A stretch of DNA of 64,000 bases, from assembly GCF_009758415.1 (NCBI RefSeq), contig NZ_WQRF01000001.1, forward strand, positions 1,178,001-1,242,000, given 5' to 3'. This document shows, in pieces, positions 35,543 through 44,031 of the stretch (the stretch's first letter is position 1; every line of letters begins with the position of its first letter). The translations under genes were made by a program, and so were the position numbers. The notes beneath the pieces were generated by a model. The model saw only the letters and a program-made list of their open reading frames with translations. It was not told the DNA's origin and made no database searches. This stretch comes from Devosia marina (GTDB lineage Bacteria; Pseudomonadota; Alphaproteobacteria; Rhizobiales; Devosiaceae).

Positions 35543-36226
35543 ATGACCGTGACCCGTCCGCTGCGCATAGCGCCCTCCATTCTTTCCGCCGACTTCGCGC
35601 GGCTGGGCGCGGAGGTGCAGGCGATTGCCGAGGCCGGCGCGGACTATATCCATGTCGATGTGATGGACGGCCATTTCGTGCCCAATATCTCGTTCGGCGC
35701 GCCGGTGATGACGGCGGTGCGCGGGGTGACCGACAAGGTCTTCGATGTGCACCTGATGATCGCGCCGGCGGACCCCTATCTGAATGATTTCGCCAAAGGC
35801 GGCGCCGATATCATTACCGTGCATGCCGAGGCCGGCCCGCATCTGCACCGCTCGCTGCAGGCGATCCGGGCGCTGGGCAAGAAAGCCGGCGTGGCACTCA
35901 ACCCGGCAACGCCGGTGTCGGCGATCCAGCACGTGATCGAGGATTGCGACCTGGTGCTGATAATGAGCGTCAATCCCGGCTTTGGCGGGCAAAGCTTTAT
36001 CGCCGAGAGCCTGAACAAGATCGCGCAGGCCAAAGCCCTGATCGGCGGGCGGGATATCGATCTCGAGGTCGATGGCGGTGTCACCGCAGACAATGCCCGC
36101 GAGATCGTGCGCGCTGGCGCCAATGTGCTGGTGGCCGGCTCGGCCATCTATGCGGGCAATGACCCGAAAACCTATGCGGGACGGATCAAGGCGATCCGCG
36201 ACGCGGCAACGGGGATGGTGGTCTAG
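35543..36226 (+). CDS. rpe: Ribulose-phosphate 3-epimerase
   Basis: Interconverts ribulose 5-phosphate and xylulose 5-phosphate in the pentose phosphate pathway. The 227-residue TIM-barrel enzyme shows [42 protein letters not shown] and the phosphate site [19 protein letters not shown]. Its start at MTVTRPLR follows an appropriate GAGG-like site. It is upstream of purB, 71 bases away. Confidence 0.97.
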   Translation: MTVTRPLRIAPSILSADFARLGAEVQAIAEAGADYIHVDVMDGHFVPNISFGAPVMTAVRGVTDKVFDVHLMIAPADPYLNDFAKGGADIITVHAEAGPHLHRSLQAIRALGKKAGVALNPATPVSAIQHVIEDCDLVLIMSVNPGFGGQSFIAESLNKIAQAKALIGGRDIDLEVDGGVTADNAREIVRAGANVLVAGSAIYAGNDPKTYAGRIKAIRDAATGMVV

Positions 36227-36297
36227 GACGCAGTGTCGCGCGCGGCCTCCACCCCCTCAAGACCTGAATCAAACTCTGACCTATCAAGGCTAAACCC

Positions 36298-37629
36298 ATG
36301 ATCCCGCGCTATTCCCGTCCCGAAATGGTGGCCAATTGGTCGGCCGAGAACCGCTTCGCCATCTGGTTCGAAATCGAGGCGCATGCCACCTCCAAGCTGG
36401 CCGCGCTTGGTGTTGTGCCCAAGGAGAGCGCCGACAAGATCTGGGAGGTGATGAATGCGCGCAAGGCTGAGCGCGGCGACTATGGGTTCGACGTGGCGCG
36501 GATCGACGAGATCGAGCGCACCACCAAGCACGACGTCATCGCCTTTCTCACGCATTTGAGCGAAATCGTCGGGCCAGATGCGCGCTTCGTGCATCAGGGC
36601 ATGACTTCGTCGGACATTCTGGACACGACCTTGTCGGTGCAATTGAAGAACGCCGCCGACATCCTGCTCACCGATATCGACGCCCTGCTGGCCGCGCTCA
36701 AGAAGCGGGCGCTGGAGCACAAGCACACCATCACCATCGGTCGCAGCCACGGCATTCACGCCGAGCCGACCACCTTCGGGGTCAAGCTGGCCGAAGCCTA
36801 TGCCGAGTTCAGCCGCAACCGGGCGCGGCTGGTGGCGGCACGCGACGAGATTGCGACGGCGGCAATTTCCGGCGCCATCGGCACTTTCGCCAATATCGAT
36901 CCCTCGGTCGAGGAATATGTCGCCGAACAGCTCGGCCTGTCGATCGAGCCTGTCTCGACCCAGGTGATCCCGCGCGACCGCCACGCCATGTTCTTTGCCA
37001 CGCTTGGCGTGATCGCCTCTTCCATCGAACGAGTCGCGGTGGAAATCCGCCATCTGCAGCGCACCGAAGTGCTCGAAGCCGAGGAATTCTTCTCGCCCGG
37101 CCAGAAGGGGAGCTCGGCCATGCCGCACAAGCGCAACCCGGTCTTGACGGAAAACCTCACCGGGCTGGCGCGCCTGGTGCGTGGCATGGTGACGCCGGCG
37201 CTGGAAAACGTCGCCCTCTGGCACGAGCGTGATATCTCGCACTCCTCGGTCGAACGCATGATCGGCCCCGACGCCACGGTGACACTGGACTTTGCCCTCG
37301 CGCGCCTGACCGGCGTGATCGACAAGCTGGTGGTCTATCCCGAAAACATGCGCAAGAATCTCGACCTGCTGGGTGGCCTGCACAATTCCCAGCGCGTGCT
37401 GCTGGCGCTGACCCAGGCGGGCTATAGCCGCGAGGACAGCTATGCTGCCGTGCAGCGCAACGCCATGAAGGTCTGGGAACATCGCGGCGATCGCGCAGGG
37501 CTGTTCGCACAGAACCTCAAGGACGACCCGGAAGTGACTCTGAGTGATGCGCAAATCGACGACATGTTCGATGACGGCTATCATCTCAAGCATGTCGATA
37601 CGATCTTCGCGCGGGTTTTCGGCGCATGA
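36298..37629 (+). CDS. purB: Adenylosuccinate lyase
   Basis: Acts twice in purine synthesis, splitting SAICAR to AICAR and adenylosuccinate to AMP, releasing fumarate. The 443-residue protein carries the family signature GSSAMPHKRNPV, the catalytic His region GRSHGIHAEPT and EIVGPDARFVHQGMTSSDI. Its stop overlaps the start of a small hydrolase gene. Confidence 0.97.
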   Translation: MIPRYSRPEMVANWSAENRFAIWFEIEAHATSKLAALGVVPKESADKIWEVMNARKAERGDYGFDVARIDEIERTTKHDVIAFLTHLSEIVGPDARFVHQGMTSSDILDTTLSVQLKNAADILLTDIDALLAALKKRALEHKHTITIGRSHGIHAEPTTFGVKLAEAYAEFSRNRARLVAARDEIATAAISGAIGTFANIDPSVEEYVAEQLGLSIEPVSTQVIPRDRHAMFFATLGVIASSIERVAVEIRHLQRTEVLEAEEFFSPGQKGSSAMPHKRNPVLTENLTGLARLVRGMVTPALENVALWHERDISHSSVERMIGPDATVTLDFALARLTGVIDKLVVYPENMRKNLDLLGGLHNSQRVLLALTQAGYSREDSYAAVQRNAMKVWEHRGDRAGLFAQNLKDDPEVTLSDAQIDDMFDDGYHLKHVDTIFARVFGA

Positions 37630-38177
37630 GGATTGCCGACGCGGACATTCTGATCCTGCCCGGACTGGGTGGTTCCGGCGAAGGCCATTGGCAGCTTCGA
37701 TGGGCCGAGAAGATGTCCACCGCCGGGATTGTCGAGCAGGCCGATTGGGATGAACCCGACCCCGAGGACTGGACCGACACCATGGTTCAGGCCGTGGAAC
37801 TGGCCGAACGGCCGGTCGTGCTTGTCGCCCATTCCCTGGCCTGCATTGCCCTGGTGCAGGCCGCGGGGCGCTTCCCCGAAGGTAAGGTCAAAGGCGCGTT
37901 TCTGGTCTCGCCGCCCGACATCGAGGGCAATAAGGACCTGCCCGAGGAAGCGCGCGCCTTCGGCCTCGTGCCGCGCGATCCCCTGCCCTTTCCCTCTTTG
38001 CTGGTGATTTCGGACAGCGATCCCTATTGCTCGCTGGAAGCCGCCGCCGACTATGCCGGCGCCTGGGGCTCGGACTTCCACCAGGCCGGCAATGCGGGGC
38101 ACATCAATGTGCATTCCGGACACGGCCCCTGGCCGGAGGGGCTTCTCATGTTCACGCGACTGATGCAGCGGCTGTGA
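37626..38177 (+). CDS. RBBP9/YdeN-type alpha/beta hydrolase
   Basis: A 183-residue serine hydrolase of the RBBP9/YdeN family: an early ILPGLGGSGEGHWQLRW, nucleophile Ser in VAHSLACIALV, an Asp in VISDSDPYC, and a His in AGHINVHSG. Small alpha/beta hydrolases of this kind have unknown substrates. It overlaps purB and the next GNAT gene at its ends. Confidence 0.88.
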   Translation: MRIADADILILPGLGGSGEGHWQLRWAEKMSTAGIVEQADWDEPDPEDWTDTMVQAVELAERPVVLVAHSLACIALVQAAGRFPEGKVKGAFLVSPPDIEGNKDLPEEARAFGLVPRDPLPFPSLLVISDSDPYCSLEAAADYAGAWGSDFHQAGNAGHINVHSGHGPWPEGLLMFTRLMQRL

Positions 38178-38593
38178 TGGACGGCTATGAACTCGTCCTG
38201 CAACCGCCTGGTGTGGAGGATTATCTGCGCCTGCGCATTGCCGCAGGTCTGAGCGCCAAGACCCGCGAGCAGGCCGAAATCGGCCTGCCCAATAGCTGGT
38301 GCGGCGTGACCGTCGTTCATGATGGCGCGGCAATCGGCATGGGCCGGATCATTGGCGACGGCGGCACGGCCTTCCAGATCGTCGACATCGCCCTGGCCCC
38401 GTCCCATCAAGGCAAGGGCCTGGGCAAGCAGATCATGGCCGCGCTGATGGCGCGCCTCAAGGCCGAAGCGCCCGAGGGCGCCTATGTCAGTCTGATCGCC
38501 GATGGCGACGCCAGGCATCTTTATGCGCAGTTTGGTTTTGAGCCGGTCATGCCCGCATCGATTGGCATGGCGATGCTGATCGGGCGGGACTAG
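38177..38593 (+). CDS. GNAT family N-acetyltransferase
   Basis: A 138-residue acetyltransferase with motif A LAPSHQGKGLGKQIMAALMA and motif B LYAQFGFEPVMP. Substrate unknown. Its ATG shares one base with the previous stop (TGATG), so it is translated with the hydrolase and probably with purB. The stop overlaps mazF. Confidence 0.9.
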   Translation: MDGYELVLQPPGVEDYLRLRIAAGLSAKTREQAEIGLPNSWCGVTVVHDGAAIGMGRIIGDGGTAFQIVDIALAPSHQGKGLGKQIMAALMARLKAEAPEGAYVSLIADGDARHLYAQFGFEPVMPASIGMAMLIGRD

Positions 38594-38973
38594 GAACCGT
38601 CGTCGGATTCCAGAACGCCGAGCCCAAGAATGGGCGCAAATCGCTCAAGCACCTCGATTAGCAATTCCTGCGGCACAACTTCCTTGCGTTTGCCGCCCCG
38701 CTCCCGCCAGTCGAGCGACCTTGTCTGGTCGACCTGGATGACACCCGTAGTCTCGGTGCCTGCATTCTGCAGGGTCACGGCAAAGCCGTTGTGTCGCGAG
38801 GCATTGCCGACTGTGGTGATAGAAGCGAAAAATGCCAGACCAGTGGCGCGATTGAACCGGAAATCAGACAGGCACAGCGCCGGATGAGGGCCCCTTTGCT
38901 CTTTCCCTGCCGACGGCGACAAGTTCAAAAGCCAGATTTCTCCTGGCGATGGGATCGCATTTGGCCTTACCAA
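38590..38973 (-). CDS. mazF: PemK/MazF-family endoribonuclease toxin
   Basis: A 127-residue toxin: the N-terminal PSPGEIWLLNLSPSAGKEQRGPHPALCLSD corresponds to the PemK/MazF beta-barrel, read here as GEIWLLNLSP followed by GKEQRGPHPALC, and the later GVIQVDQTRSLDW is a typical late segment. It would cleave single-stranded mRNA and arrest growth. The antitoxin gene lies just upstream and overlaps by seven bases. Confidence 0.92.
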   Translation of the reverse strand: MVRPNAIPSPGEIWLLNLSPSAGKEQRGPHPALCLSDFRFNRATGLAFFASITTVGNASRHNGFAVTLQNAGTETTGVIQVDQTRSLDWRERGGKRKEVVPQELLIEVLERFAPILGLGVLESDDGS

Positions 38974-39284
38974 ACTTCACGCCCCACGGCCGGGCTGTTT
39001 TGCCAATCATTTTCGTCTTCGGATACCGGACTTTGCGCGTCGCCTTGGGTCAAAAGCTCATCGAGCGAGTAGCGCGGCTTGCGCACGCGCTGCCGTGTCC
39101 GTTCAGCCACTGGTTCCAACGTGATCCTTGTGCCTTCGACCGTTACAGTGAGTTCCTGTCCTTCTTTAAGATTCAGCATATGACGTGCAGCAGCCGGCAC
39201 CGTCACCAGTAGTGACCCACCTGCTTTCTTCAGCCGGGTCGACCCGAAGTCAGTTCCAGATCTCACATTTTCACTTGCGACCAT
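38967..39284 (-). CDS. mazE: MazE-like antitoxin, AbrB/SpoVT fold
   Basis: A 105-residue antitoxin with a swapped-hairpin DNA-binding start (STRLKKAGGSLLVTVPAAAR, MLNLKEGQELTVTVEG) and an acidic C-terminal tail (LDELLTQGDAQSPVSEDEND) that would block MazF. The start is MVASENV. An AbrB dimer typically represses its own promoter, which should lie between 39285 and about 39375. Confidence 0.88.
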   Translation of the reverse strand: MVASENVRSGTDFGSTRLKKAGGSLLVTVPAAARHMLNLKEGQELTVTVEGTRITLEPVAERTRQRVRKPRYSLDELLTQGDAQSPVSEDENDWQNSPAVGREVW

Positions 39285-39375
39285 TTTTGGACCTCGAATG
39301 TTATACAAATATCTAACACTCTGGAGGCAAGAGTTCAATGCTGGCGATGCCCGGCCAGCAAGACTTCCAAATGCC

Positions 39376-39404
39376 AAAAAACCCCGCCGGTCATCCGACG
39401 GGGT
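39376..39404 (-). terminator. Rho-independent terminator after DUF1476
   Basis: On the minus strand the stem ACCCCGTCGG / CCGGCGGGGT (with one G-U pair) and loop ATGA is followed by a run of T, 31 bases downstream of the DUF1476 stop codon. Confidence 0.8.
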
Positions 39405-39434
39405 CCTATTGTTTTGGCGGAGAAGCGCCTGCCC

Positions 39435-39758
39435 TTAACCCTCGGCGGCGATCTGCTCGCTGGCGACAGTGATGAGGGTCAGCATCTTTTCCCGAATCAC
39501 GGCTTCGGAGATGTCCACGCCCTTCGCCTTGAGGTCGCCCGAGACCTTGCGGAACACGTCTTCATCACCGGCTTCCTCGAAATCGGCGGCCACGACTTCG
39601 GCCGCATAGGCCTTGGCGGCGTCGGCTTCCAGGCTCATCAGCTCTGCGGCCCACAGACCCAGCAGCTTGTTGCGGCGCGCTTCGGCCCTGAACTTCTTTT
39701 CCGCGTCGAAGGCGAACTTGGCTTCCTGGCCCTTCTTGCGTTCTTCGAACCCGCTCAT
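39435..39758 (-). CDS. DUF1476 protein (zeta-type F1-ATPase inhibitor)
   Basis: A 107-residue helical protein of the DUF1476 family, whose Paracoccus member is the zeta subunit that inhibits the F1FO ATP synthase. The N-terminal inhibitory region GFEERKKGQEAKFAFDAEKK and the LGLWAAELM segment are present. Restricted to alphaproteobacteria, so it supports the taxon call. Ends at a clear terminator. Confidence 0.93.
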   Translation of the reverse strand: MSGFEERKKGQEAKFAFDAEKKFRAEARRNKLLGLWAAELMSLEADAAKAYAAEVVAADFEEAGDEDVFRKVSGDLKAKGVDISEAVIREKMLTLITVASEQIAAEG

Positions 39759-39965
39759 GGTCTCTCCCGTTCGGTCTGAGGGCCGCGCTGGCGGCCGTTA
39801 TTGTTGGACATAGGCGGTTCAGCAGCGCAAATCAACGTCGACGAGTGTGTCTGCGGCCCCATGCCCATGATCGCCCGGAATAATGGAAAGCGCTTGCTTT
39901 TTTGTGTCATTCTGGCGCATGAAGCGCGCAATTCCACCCTCGTTTTTCCAGCAGCGGATTCGTTC

Positions 39966-40730
39966 ATGAACCGTCGACGCAAAATCTATGAAGGCAAGGC
40001 CAAGATCCTGTTCGAGGGTCCGGAGCCGGGCACCCTGGTGCAGTACTTCAAGGACGACGCCACCGCCGGCAACGGCGCCAAGCACGAAGTGATCGACGGC
40101 AAGGGTGTGCTGAACAACCGCATTTCCGAATTCGTCTTCTCCAAGCTCAACGATCTGGGCATTCCGACCCATTTCCTGCGCCGCATCAACATGCGCGAGC
40201 AGTTGATCAAGGAAGTCGAGATCATTCCGCTCGAAGTGATCGTGCGCAATGTGGCCGCCGGTTCGCTGGCCAAGCGCCTGGGCCTCGAGCCCGGCACGCG
40301 CCTGCCCCGCTCGATCATCGAGTTTTGCTATAAGGACGATGCTCTGGGCGACCCCATGGTCTCCGAAGAGCACATTACCGCCTTTGGCTGGGCCACTCCA
40401 GCCGAGCTGGACGACATCATGAGTCTGGCCGTCCGGATCAATGATTTCCTGACCGGCCTGTTCATGGGCGTCGGCATCCAGCTCATCGACTTCAAGATCG
40501 AATGCGGCCGCCTTTACGAAGGCGACATGATGCGCATCGTCCTGGCGGACGAGATCAGCCCCGATAATTGCCGTCTGTGGGACATCAAGACCCGCACCAA
40601 GATGGACAAAGACCGCTTCCGCGAAGGGCTTGGCGGCCTGGTCGAGAATTATCGTGAAGTGGCCCAACGCCTCGGTATCCTGGTTGAGAACGACAATGCG
40701 CTGACCACCGGTCCGCGCCTGGTCCAGTAG
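39966..40730 (+). CDS. purC: SAICAR synthase
   Basis: Adds aspartate to CAIR in purine synthesis, using ATP. The 254-residue protein has [11 protein letters not shown], the [10 protein letters not shown] loop, [18 protein letters not shown], and the C-terminal [11 protein letters not shown] and [13 protein letters not shown] segment ([14 protein letters not shown]). Sixteen bases from purS, so the two are one transcription unit. Confidence 0.97.
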   Translation: MNRRRKIYEGKAKILFEGPEPGTLVQYFKDDATAGNGAKHEVIDGKGVLNNRISEFVFSKLNDLGIPTHFLRRINMREQLIKEVEIIPLEVIVRNVAAGSLAKRLGLEPGTRLPRSIIEFCYKDDALGDPMVSEEHITAFGWATPAELDDIMSLAVRINDFLTGLFMGVGIQLIDFKIECGRLYEGDMMRIVLADEISPDNCRLWDIKTRTKMDKDRFREGLGGLVENYREVAQRLGILVENDNALTTGPRLVQ

Positions 40731-40745
40731 TTTTTGGAGCGAACC

Positions 40746-40988
40746 ATGAAAGCGCGCGTCATCGTCACGCTCAAGAACGGCGTTCTCGACCCCCAGGGGC
40801 AGGCCATTGAGGGGTCTTTGTCCAGCCTCGGCTTTTCGGGGGTGAGTGGGGTGCGCCAAGGCAAGGTTTTCGATCTCGAAGTGCCGGGAACCGATGAGGA
40901 TGCAGCGCGTTCTCAAATCAAAGAGATGTGTGAAAAGCTTCTCGCCAACACTGTGATCGAAAACTACGCGATCGAAATTTCACATTAA
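40746..40988 (+). CDS. purS: Phosphoribosylformylglycinamidine synthase subunit PurS
   Basis: An 80-residue small subunit that bridges PurQ and PurL in the formylglycinamidine synthase complex. It begins MKARVIVTLKNGVLDPQGQAIE in the usual style, shown here as KARVIVTLKNGVLDPQG, and ends with LLANTVIENYAIEI. Preceded by GGAG. In other rhizobia purQ follows directly; here about 1.7 kb intervene. Confidence 0.96.
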   Translation: MKARVIVTLKNGVLDPQGQAIEGSLSSLGFSGVSGVRQGKVFDLEVPGTDEDAARSQIKEMCEKLLANTVIENYAIEISH

Positions 40989-41037
40989 TGCCTAACGGCT
41001 ATAACCCAATTCGCGCCAATGAATGGCGCAGGACCGT

Positions 41038-41130
41038 ATGACTATGCGCAAAACCCAGATTGCCCTCACCGTCATGTTCTTCTCCTCGCTCGGCCTGCTG
41101 TTTGCGGCCTATGCGTCCGTACCGGTTTGA
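41038..41130 (+). CDS. Putative 30-residue membrane peptide
   Basis: A short frame MTMRKTQIALTVMFFSSLGL continuing to AAYASVPV, with two basic residues before one hydrophobic helix. AGGA at 41030-41033 precedes the ATG with short spacing. It lies in the gap between purS and the acyltransferase. Unsupported by family, so called on layout only. Confidence 0.4.
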   Translation: MTMRKTQIALTVMFFSSLGLLFAAYASVPV

Positions 41131-41251
41131 TTGCTTTTTAGCCAAATCCTTACCCATTAAGCATTTTTCTTAAGCCTGCCATCACGCATTGATGGGGTTA
41201 AAAGGCTCTTGCCGCTATGGTGCCGCATCAGTAATGCGGAGGCGCGGCAAG

Positions 41252-42319
41252 ATGGGCGAAAAAACCAGACTCGATTGGGTGGACATGGCCAAGGGTCTGT
41301 CCATTTTCCTGGTGGTGACCATGTACTGCGCCGCCAGCGTGGGCGAAGACACTGGCCAGACCGGCTTCCTGCACTGGACCATCGCCTTTGCCATGCCCTT
41401 CCGCATGCCGGAATTCTTCCTGCTGTCGGGCCTGTTTCTCAGCCAGGTGATTGAACGCCCCTGGCGGGCCTTCGCCGACCGCCGCGTGTTGCATTACGCC
41501 TATTTCTACGCGGTGTGGGCGATCATCCACATTCTGTTCAAGGAGGCGCTGATCGGGCACGATCCGACTGGCGCGGCCGCGTCGCTCGCGCTGGCAGTGG
41601 TGGAGCCCTATGGCGTGTTATGGTTCATCTACATGCTCGCCGTGTTCGGGCTCGTCGCCAAGTTTCTGCAAGAGGTCAAGGCGCCGCAATGGGGTGTGCT
41701 GGCCGTGGCGGCCATATTGCAGATGGCGAGCATCAAAACCGGCAGCTATCTGGTGGATCAGTTTGCCGAATATTTCGTCTATTTCTACGCTGGAGCCGTC
41801 TTTGCGCCGCGCCTTTTTGCCTTGGCCGACTGGACCGCGTCTCATGTCGCCGCTGCGATCGGCGTGTTGCTGGTCTGGGCGGTGGTCAATGCGCTCATGG
41901 TGTTTTCGCCCGGCTTCCGAATGGACCCGGTGCATATCGAAATGGGCTGGGGCGCCCTGCCCGGCATCCATCTGATCCTGGCATTGGCCGGCGCGGCGGC
42001 GATCTGCATGCTGGCCGCGTTGCTGACGCGCCTGCCCTTCATGGACTGGCTTCGCTGGATGGGTGGCAAATCGCTCGTGATCTATGTCGCCTTCGTGCTG
42101 CCCATGGGCATTGCCCGCATCATCCTGCTGCGGCTGGGCATCGAAGAGCCCAATGTGCTCAGCCTGCTCACCATGGCAGTCGCAATTGTCTCGCCACTGG
42201 TTCTATGGTGGCTTGTGCAGAAGATCGGCTTTGGCAAATTCCTGTTCGAGCGGCCGGGCTGGGCACATCTGCCAGGCAGCCGCGTGCGGCCGACCACAAA
42301 CACAGCCCCCGCGGAATAA
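41252..42319 (+). CDS. Acyltransferase-3-family membrane protein
   Basis: A 355-residue protein with about ten hydrophobic segments and the family-type start RLDWVDMAKGLSIFLVVTMY plus FRMPEFFLLSGLFLS. It would transfer an acyl group to a sugar or lipid in the envelope, for example on a polysaccharide. GGAGG precedes the ATG at 9 bases. It lies inside the purine gene order and ends at a strong terminator. No adjacent sugar or polysaccharide gene. Confidence 0.88.
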   Translation: MGEKTRLDWVDMAKGLSIFLVVTMYCAASVGEDTGQTGFLHWTIAFAMPFRMPEFFLLSGLFLSQVIERPWRAFADRRVLHYAYFYAVWAIIHILFKEALIGHDPTGAAASLALAVVEPYGVLWFIYMLAVFGLVAKFLQEVKAPQWGVLAVAAILQMASIKTGSYLVDQFAEYFVYFYAGAVFAPRLFALADWTASHVAAAIGVLLVWAVVNALMVFSPGFRMDPVHIEMGWGALPGIHLILALAGAAAICMLAALLTRLPFMDWLRWMGGKSLVIYVAFVLPMGIARIILLRLGIEEPNVLSLLTMAVAIVSPLVLWWLVQKIGFGKFLFERPGWAHLPGSRVRPTTNTAPAE

Positions 42320-42320
42320 G

Positions 42321-42350
42321 AAAAAGGCCGGTTCAGAACCGGCCTTTTTT
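42321..42350. terminator. Bidirectional rho-independent terminator
   Basis: AAAAAGGCCGGTT, a CAG loop and AACCGGCCTTTTTT form a perfect stem flanked by A and T runs, two bases after the acyltransferase stop codon and convergent with the small minus-strand gene. Confidence 0.92.
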
Positions 42351-42365
42351 CTGGTTTGCTGCCGA

Positions 42366-42524
42366 TCAATCCGGCGCCTTGAAGATCGACGGTACGATGG
42401 GCCGTACCCGCGGCAGCTTGACCGGCCGCTGTTGCGGCTTCATGTCGCTTGTCAGGTGCGGCTTGCCATCCTCGCCACGGATCGTCATCGGCTTGCTTGC
42501 GGACGGTGGGGTCTGTGTCTGCAT
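42366..42524 (-). CDS. Small proline- and threonine-rich protein of unknown function
   Basis: A 52-residue protein (MQTQTPPSASKPMTIRGEDG at the start) that ends near the terminator. GGGAGGAG immediately upstream of the ATG at 42524 is the strongest sign of translation. No domain or membrane segment is seen. It lies on the opposite strand between the acyltransferase and purQ. Confidence 0.6.
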   Translation of the reverse strand: MQTQTPPSASKPMTIRGEDGKPHLTSDMKPQQRPVKLPRVRPIVPSIFKAPD

Positions 42525-42699
42525 GTTCACTCCTCCCAATGTTGCCATGCTGTTCTAACACCCAAAATGTGGCAAAGTTCCAATCAATCGCCACATTGTG
42601 GAGGCATTTCGCCACCAGCCTGCGTGCAAGCTCTTGCCTTTTTGAGCAAGAGACACCACAAGGGCCCCGCGCATCCCTGACAGATATAAGGATTGACCG

Positions 42700-43368
42700 A
42701 TGAAGGCCGCCGTCATCGTGTTTCCGGGCCTCAATCGTGACCGCGACATGATCGCGGCGCTGACCAAGATCGGGGGCGAAAAGCCGGCCGTGGTCTGGCA
42801 CCAGGATAGTGATATCCCCGATGCCGACCTGATTGTCATCCCCGGCGGCTTCTCTTATGGCGACTATCTGCGCTGCGGCGCCATTGCCGCGCGTTCGCCT
42901 ATCATGGACAGTCTGCGCGAGCGCGCCGCCAGTGGCACCAAAGTGCTCGGCGTTTGCAATGGCTTTCAGATCCTGATCGAGGCCGGGCTGCTGCCGGGCG
43001 CGCTGATGCGCAATAATTCGCTCAAGTTTGTCTGCCGCGAGGTCAAGCTCGAGGTCACCAATGCGGAGACCGACTTTACCCGCGGCTACACCAAGGGCCA
43101 GATCATCCGTTGCCCGGTGGCCCATCACGACGGCAATTACTTTGCCGATGCCGAGACGCTGCAGCGGCTCGAAGGCGATGGGCGGGTGGCCTTCCGCTAC
43201 GCAGAGGGTACCAACCCAAATGGCTCGATCAACGACATCGCCGGCATCCTGAACGAACAAAAGAACGTGCTCGGCCTGATGCCGCACCCGGAAAACCTCA
43301 TCGAAAGCGCCCATGGCGGCGATGATGGGCGCGCGCTGTTTGCGGCCGCGCTTAAACAGGTGGCATGA
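42700..43368 (+). CDS. purQ: Phosphoribosylformylglycinamidine synthase subunit PurQ
   Basis: The 222-residue glutaminase subunit, supplying ammonia for FGAM formation. Catalytic Cys is in [14 protein letters not shown]; the His/Glu pair is in [10 protein letters not shown]. Also visible: [17 protein letters not shown]. Its stop overlaps the next membrane protein gene by four bases. The gap upstream holds a short inverted repeat (ATGTGGC/GCCACAT) of unclear role. Confidence 0.97.
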   Translation: MKAAVIVFPGLNRDRDMIAALTKIGGEKPAVVWHQDSDIPDADLIVIPGGFSYGDYLRCGAIAARSPIMDSLRERAASGTKVLGVCNGFQILIEAGLLPGALMRNNSLKFVCREVKLEVTNAETDFTRGYTKGQIIRCPVAHHDGNYFADAETLQRLEGDGRVAFRYAEGTNPNGSINDIAGILNEQKNVLGLMPHPENLIESAHGGDDGRALFAAALKQVA

Positions 43369-44009
43369 ACCAGCCGATGCTGAACCGCGCGCTGACATGG
43401 ACGGGCCTTGTTCTCGGGCTCGGCGCGCTCGGCCTGCAGTTCTCCATCTCCGTGCCGGCCTATATGGCCAATGGCATAGGGCTGCCCGCGGCGCTGGTGC
43501 AGTTCTTCAGTTTCTTCACCATCCTCACCAACATCACTATCACCGTGATCTATCTCTCGGCGCTTGCCAGTTGGTCCTGGCTCGACTGGTTCCGCGCGCC
43601 GAAAACGCGGGCGATGATGGTCGGGGTGATGATGCTTGTGATGATCTTCTATCACGTGCTGCTGCGCCCGATCTGGCAGCCCGAGGGGCTGTTTCTGGTC
43701 TGTGATTATCTGCTGCACTACGCCGCGCCGATCCTGTTCGCACTGTGGTGGGGCCTGACGCAGAAGCATGGGACAGTCGACTATGCCGATGCGCCGGTCA
43801 TGCTGGTGCCGCCTTTGGTCTATCTCGCCTATGTCATGGCACGCGGCGCCCTCACCAATGCCTATCCATACCCCACGCTCAATGCCTTCGAACTGGGCTA
43901 TGGGCAGGTCGCCATCAACGTCGTGATGGTGGCCATCGGCCTTATCATTCTCTATGTGATCACCATCGGCATTGACCGCGCGTTGGCGCGGCGCCTGGCC
44001 ACTGCCTGA
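43365..44009 (+). CDS. Pr6Pr-type membrane protein
   Basis: A 214-residue inner-membrane protein with six hydrophobic segments, recognised by the [20 protein letters not shown] region, the [20 protein letters not shown] layout, and the [11 protein letters not shown] segment. Function unknown; such proteins are called Pr6Pr (proteobacterial six-pass). Embedded between purQ and purL, overlapping purQ by ATGA. Confidence 0.83.
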   Translation: MNQPMLNRALTWTGLVLGLGALGLQFSISVPAYMANGIGLPAALVQFFSFFTILTNITITVIYLSALASWSWLDWFRAPKTRAMMVGVMMLVMIFYHVLLRPIWQPEGLFLVCDYLLHYAAPILFALWWGLTQKHGTVDYADAPVMLVPPLVYLAYVMARGALTNAYPYPTLNAFELGYGQVAINVVMVAIGLIILYVITIGIDRALARRLATA

Positions 44010-44031
44010 TCCCTCCTGCAGGACCTCCTCG

